Source: JBFHKO01 sp041595355
GTDB taxonomy: Bacteria; Pseudomonadota; Gammaproteobacteria; Enterobacterales; Aeromonadaceae
DNA: 14,843 nt
Assembly: GCA_041595355.1 (NCBI GenBank)
Contig: JBFHKO010000038.1
Location: 1 to 14,843 of the forward strand
Direction: 5' to 3'
Below the pieces are notes generated by a model. That model was not told the DNA's origin and did not search any database. It saw only the letters and a list, made by a program, of their open reading frames with translations. Of the stretch, positions 13,334-14,843 are shown piece by piece. Within the stretch, counting starts at the first letter, position 1; every line of letters starts with the position of its first letter. A program made the translations under genes and the position numbers.

Positions 13334-14741
13334 GCCTGGTTCCTCCTTCACTGAACAGGGCCAGAGCCTGCTCCCGCGCGCGCGCGTGCTCGACCACAGG
13401 TTGAGGATAGCTGTCCGCCAGCCCCCGCGCCGCCAGCCAGGCATGCGGCGTGTGGATGGCCTTGGCCGGCAGCGCCGCCAGCTCCGGCAGCCAGGCGCGA
13501 ATGAAGTCGCCCTGGGGATCAAAGCGCTGCCCCTGGGTGGTGGGATTGAAGATGCGGAAATAGGGGGCGGCATCGGCGCCGGTGCTGGCGGCCCACTGCC
13601 AGCCACCGTTGTTGGCGGCCAGCTCGCCATCGATGAGATGGCGCATGAAATAATGTTCGCCCCACCACCAGGGCAGGTGCAGATCCTTGGCCAGGAAGGA
13701 GGCCACCACCATGCGCAGTCGATTGTGCATCCAGCCGCTCTCATTGAGGCAGCGCATGGCGGCATCGACGATGGGATAGCCGGTCTTGCCCTGGCACCAG
13801 GCGGCGAACAGTGCCCGATCCTTGCGCCAGGGGATGGCGGCGGTGTGGGCCTTGAAGGGCCGGCCCATGGCCAGCTGCGGGTGGGCCGCCAGCAGATGCT
13901 GGTAAAAATCGCGCCAGATGAGCTCGTTCAGCCAGACAAAGCCCGGCTGCCCGCGTTCCACGGGCAGCTCACCCAGTTCGACCTGCATGGCCGCCAGGCA
14001 CTGGCGTGGCGACAGTATGCCGAGGGCCAGATAGGGCGACAGCCGGCTGGTGGCATCTTGGGCGGGGTAATCCCGCAACTCGCCATAGTCGCGCAGATGC
14101 CGGGCACAGAAGTCGCGCAAGCGCGCCAGCACAGCCGCCTCGCCCACCGGCCAGTCACCACTGTCGCGCTTGGGGTAATCGAGGCGACGTGGTTGCCAGT
14201 CCAGCGCCGCGCCCTGGGGGCCTGGCGGCGGCAGGAGCTCGAAGCCATCGGCCAGCAGCCGCTTGAGCCAGGCACGGGCAAAGGGGGTAAACACCTGATA
14301 CATGTGACCACTGCCGGTATGCAGAGTGCCCGGAGGCAACACACACCGCTGCTCATATTGGCTCACCTGCACGCCGGTATGCGCCAGCCGGGCAACCACG
14401 GCGGCATCCCGGCGCTGCTCGTCGATGGGGATCTCGCGATTGAAGCAGAGGCGGCGGATGCCACGCTGACCGACGAAGCGGGCCAGTTGCTCGGCAATGT
14501 CGGCGAAGCGCTGCACCTCCAGCAGGTGCAGCGGGATACCCAGCTCAGCCAGCTCACGACCCAGCTGGTTGAGTTGCCGCTCCAGCAGATCGGCGCGCAT
14601 GGGAGCCAGCTCGTGGGCCATCCACTGCTCCGGAGTGGCGATGAACAGCGCCTGCACCGGCTCGCCACTGGCGCAGGCGGCGGCCAGTGCCGGCTGGTCA
14701 TGCAGTCGCAAATCCTGGCGAAACCAGACCAGGACACTCAT
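13326..14741 (-). CDS. phrB: Class I CPD deoxyribodipyrimidine photolyase
   Basis: The 471-residue protein matches E. coli photolyase (472 residues) along its full length. It uses light and reduced FAD, with an antenna pigment, to split cyclobutane pyrimidine dimers. The N-terminal antenna domain begins VLVWFRQDLRLHDQPALAAA and the FAD domain contains TSRLSPYLALGILSPRQCL, WLNELIWRDFYQHLL, GKTGYPIVDAAMRCLNESG, WMHNRLRMVVASFLAKDLH and ANNGGWQWAASTGADAAPY, including the tryptophans of the electron-transfer chain and the NNGGWQW active-site segment. The start at 14741 aligns with the E. coli N-terminus; the ribosome site (GAGGCGG) is moderate. It follows the ybgA-like stop by 12 bases, and its last 8 bases overlap the NTF2-like gene. 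Its place at the head of the lipid-modifying genes implies shared, probably light- or singlet-oxygen-dependent, control. Confidence 0.96.
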   Translation of the reverse strand: MSVLVWFRQDLRLHDQPALAAACASGEPVQALFIATPEQWMAHELAPMRADLLERQLNQLGRELAELGIPLHLLEVQRFADIAEQLARFVGQRGIRRLCFNREIPIDEQRRDAAVVARLAHTGVQVSQYEQRCVLPPGTLHTGSGHMYQVFTPFARAWLKRLLADGFELLPPPGPQGAALDWQPRRLDYPKRDSGDWPVGEAAVLARLRDFCARHLRDYGELRDYPAQDATSRLSPYLALGILSPRQCLAAMQVELGELPVERGQPGFVWLNELIWRDFYQHLLAAHPQLAMGRPFKAHTAAIPWRKDRALFAAWCQGKTGYPIVDAAMRCLNESGWMHNRLRMVVASFLAKDLHLPWWWGEHYFMRHLIDGELAANNGGWQWAASTGADAAPYFRIFNPTTQGQRFDPQGDFIRAWLPELAALPAKAIHTPHAWLAARGLADSYPQPVVEHARAREQALALFSEGGTRHV

Positions 14742-14753
14742 GGACGCACCGCC

Positions 14754-14843
14754 TCAGAGGCCGTAACGCAGGGCCAGCTCTTCCGGATAGGGCTTGAGGT
14801 AAACCTGGCTCGAAAGATAGTCATGCGGGTACTCCCTCAGATA
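14754..14843 (-). CDS. YbgA-like DUF1722 protein, last 29 residues only
   Basis: Only the C-terminus is in the window (visible end: YLSSQVYLKPYPEELALRYGL). The Y-L-x-x-Q-x-Y-L-x-P-x-P-x-E-L ending is characteristic, as I recall it, of DUF1722 proteins, which are often joined to an N-terminal DUF523 domain. In E. coli ybgA (DUF1722) lies immediately upstream of phr, which matches the arrangement here and strengthens the call. The molecular function is not firmly known; association with photolyase suggests a DNA-repair or light-response link. The 5' part, its promoter and any DUF523 fusion lie outside the window. Confidence 0.7.
   Translation of the reverse strand, partial: YLREYPHDYLSSQVYLKPYPEELALRYGL

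Noticed and set aside
13375..13389. Alternating CG/GC run (possible Z-DNA tract) in the photolyase gene
   Set aside because: It simply encodes the HARAR stretch near the C-terminus in a GC-rich genome; the length is modest and no other signal accompanies it.
1..14843. Phage, transposon, CRISPR, toxin-antitoxin or defence genes
   Set aside because: No integrase, transposase, repeat array or typical small toxin pair was seen; all genes fit chromosomal metabolic or envelope functions with uniform base composition.

Overview
The window is about 14.8 kb of dense, GC-rich chromosomal DNA from a gammaproteobacterium. The E. coli-like AlaA and YfbR proteins, the alaA-yfbR adjacency and the ybgA-phr pair point to an Aeromonas-like or other Aeromonadales host (inference from protein resemblance and GC content; no 16S or other marker is present). 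There are 14 protein genes, partial at both ends. No tRNA, rRNA, CRISPR, insertion sequence or integrase was seen, and no gene-free stretch exceeds about 150 bases.

Left part, plus strand (1-3008): the 3' end of dacB (PBP4), then alaA (alanine-forming aminotransferase) closed by a very clear intrinsic terminator. Next comes a small unrecognised lipoprotein gene overlapping yfbR (5'-deoxynucleotidase). These are housekeeping genes.

Middle, minus strand (3018-7227): a two-gene RND efflux operon (membrane-fusion adaptor, then inner-membrane permease) that meets yfbR tail to tail. The adaptor gene contains a perfect 18-bp inverted repeat around a single base.

Right part, minus strand (7351-14843): one tightly packed run of ten genes, read right to left: ybgA-like DUF1722 protein (3' end only), class I CPD photolyase, an NTF2/SnoaL-like protein, a short-chain dehydrogenase, a FAD oxidoreductase, a DUF1365 protein, a Cfa-family SAM methyltransferase, a DUF2878 membrane protein, a secreted chalcone-isomerase-like protein and a DUF3833 lipoprotein. 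Most junctions overlap by 1-16 bases, so it is almost certainly one transcript. The FAD oxidoreductase, DUF1365 and Cfa-like trio resembles the alphaproteobacterial UfaD/UfaO/UfaM set that makes furan fatty acids on membrane phospholipids, and the Cfa-like enzyme has lost two residues that cyclopropane synthases use to hold bicarbonate. With the photolyase, this suggests a light/singlet-oxygen response operon that repairs DNA and remodels membrane acyl chains. The last three envelope genes and the NTF2-like and SDR genes may supply undescribed steps or transport. The operon's promoter and any regulator (ECF sigma/ChrR or LitR-type) lie beyond the right edge.
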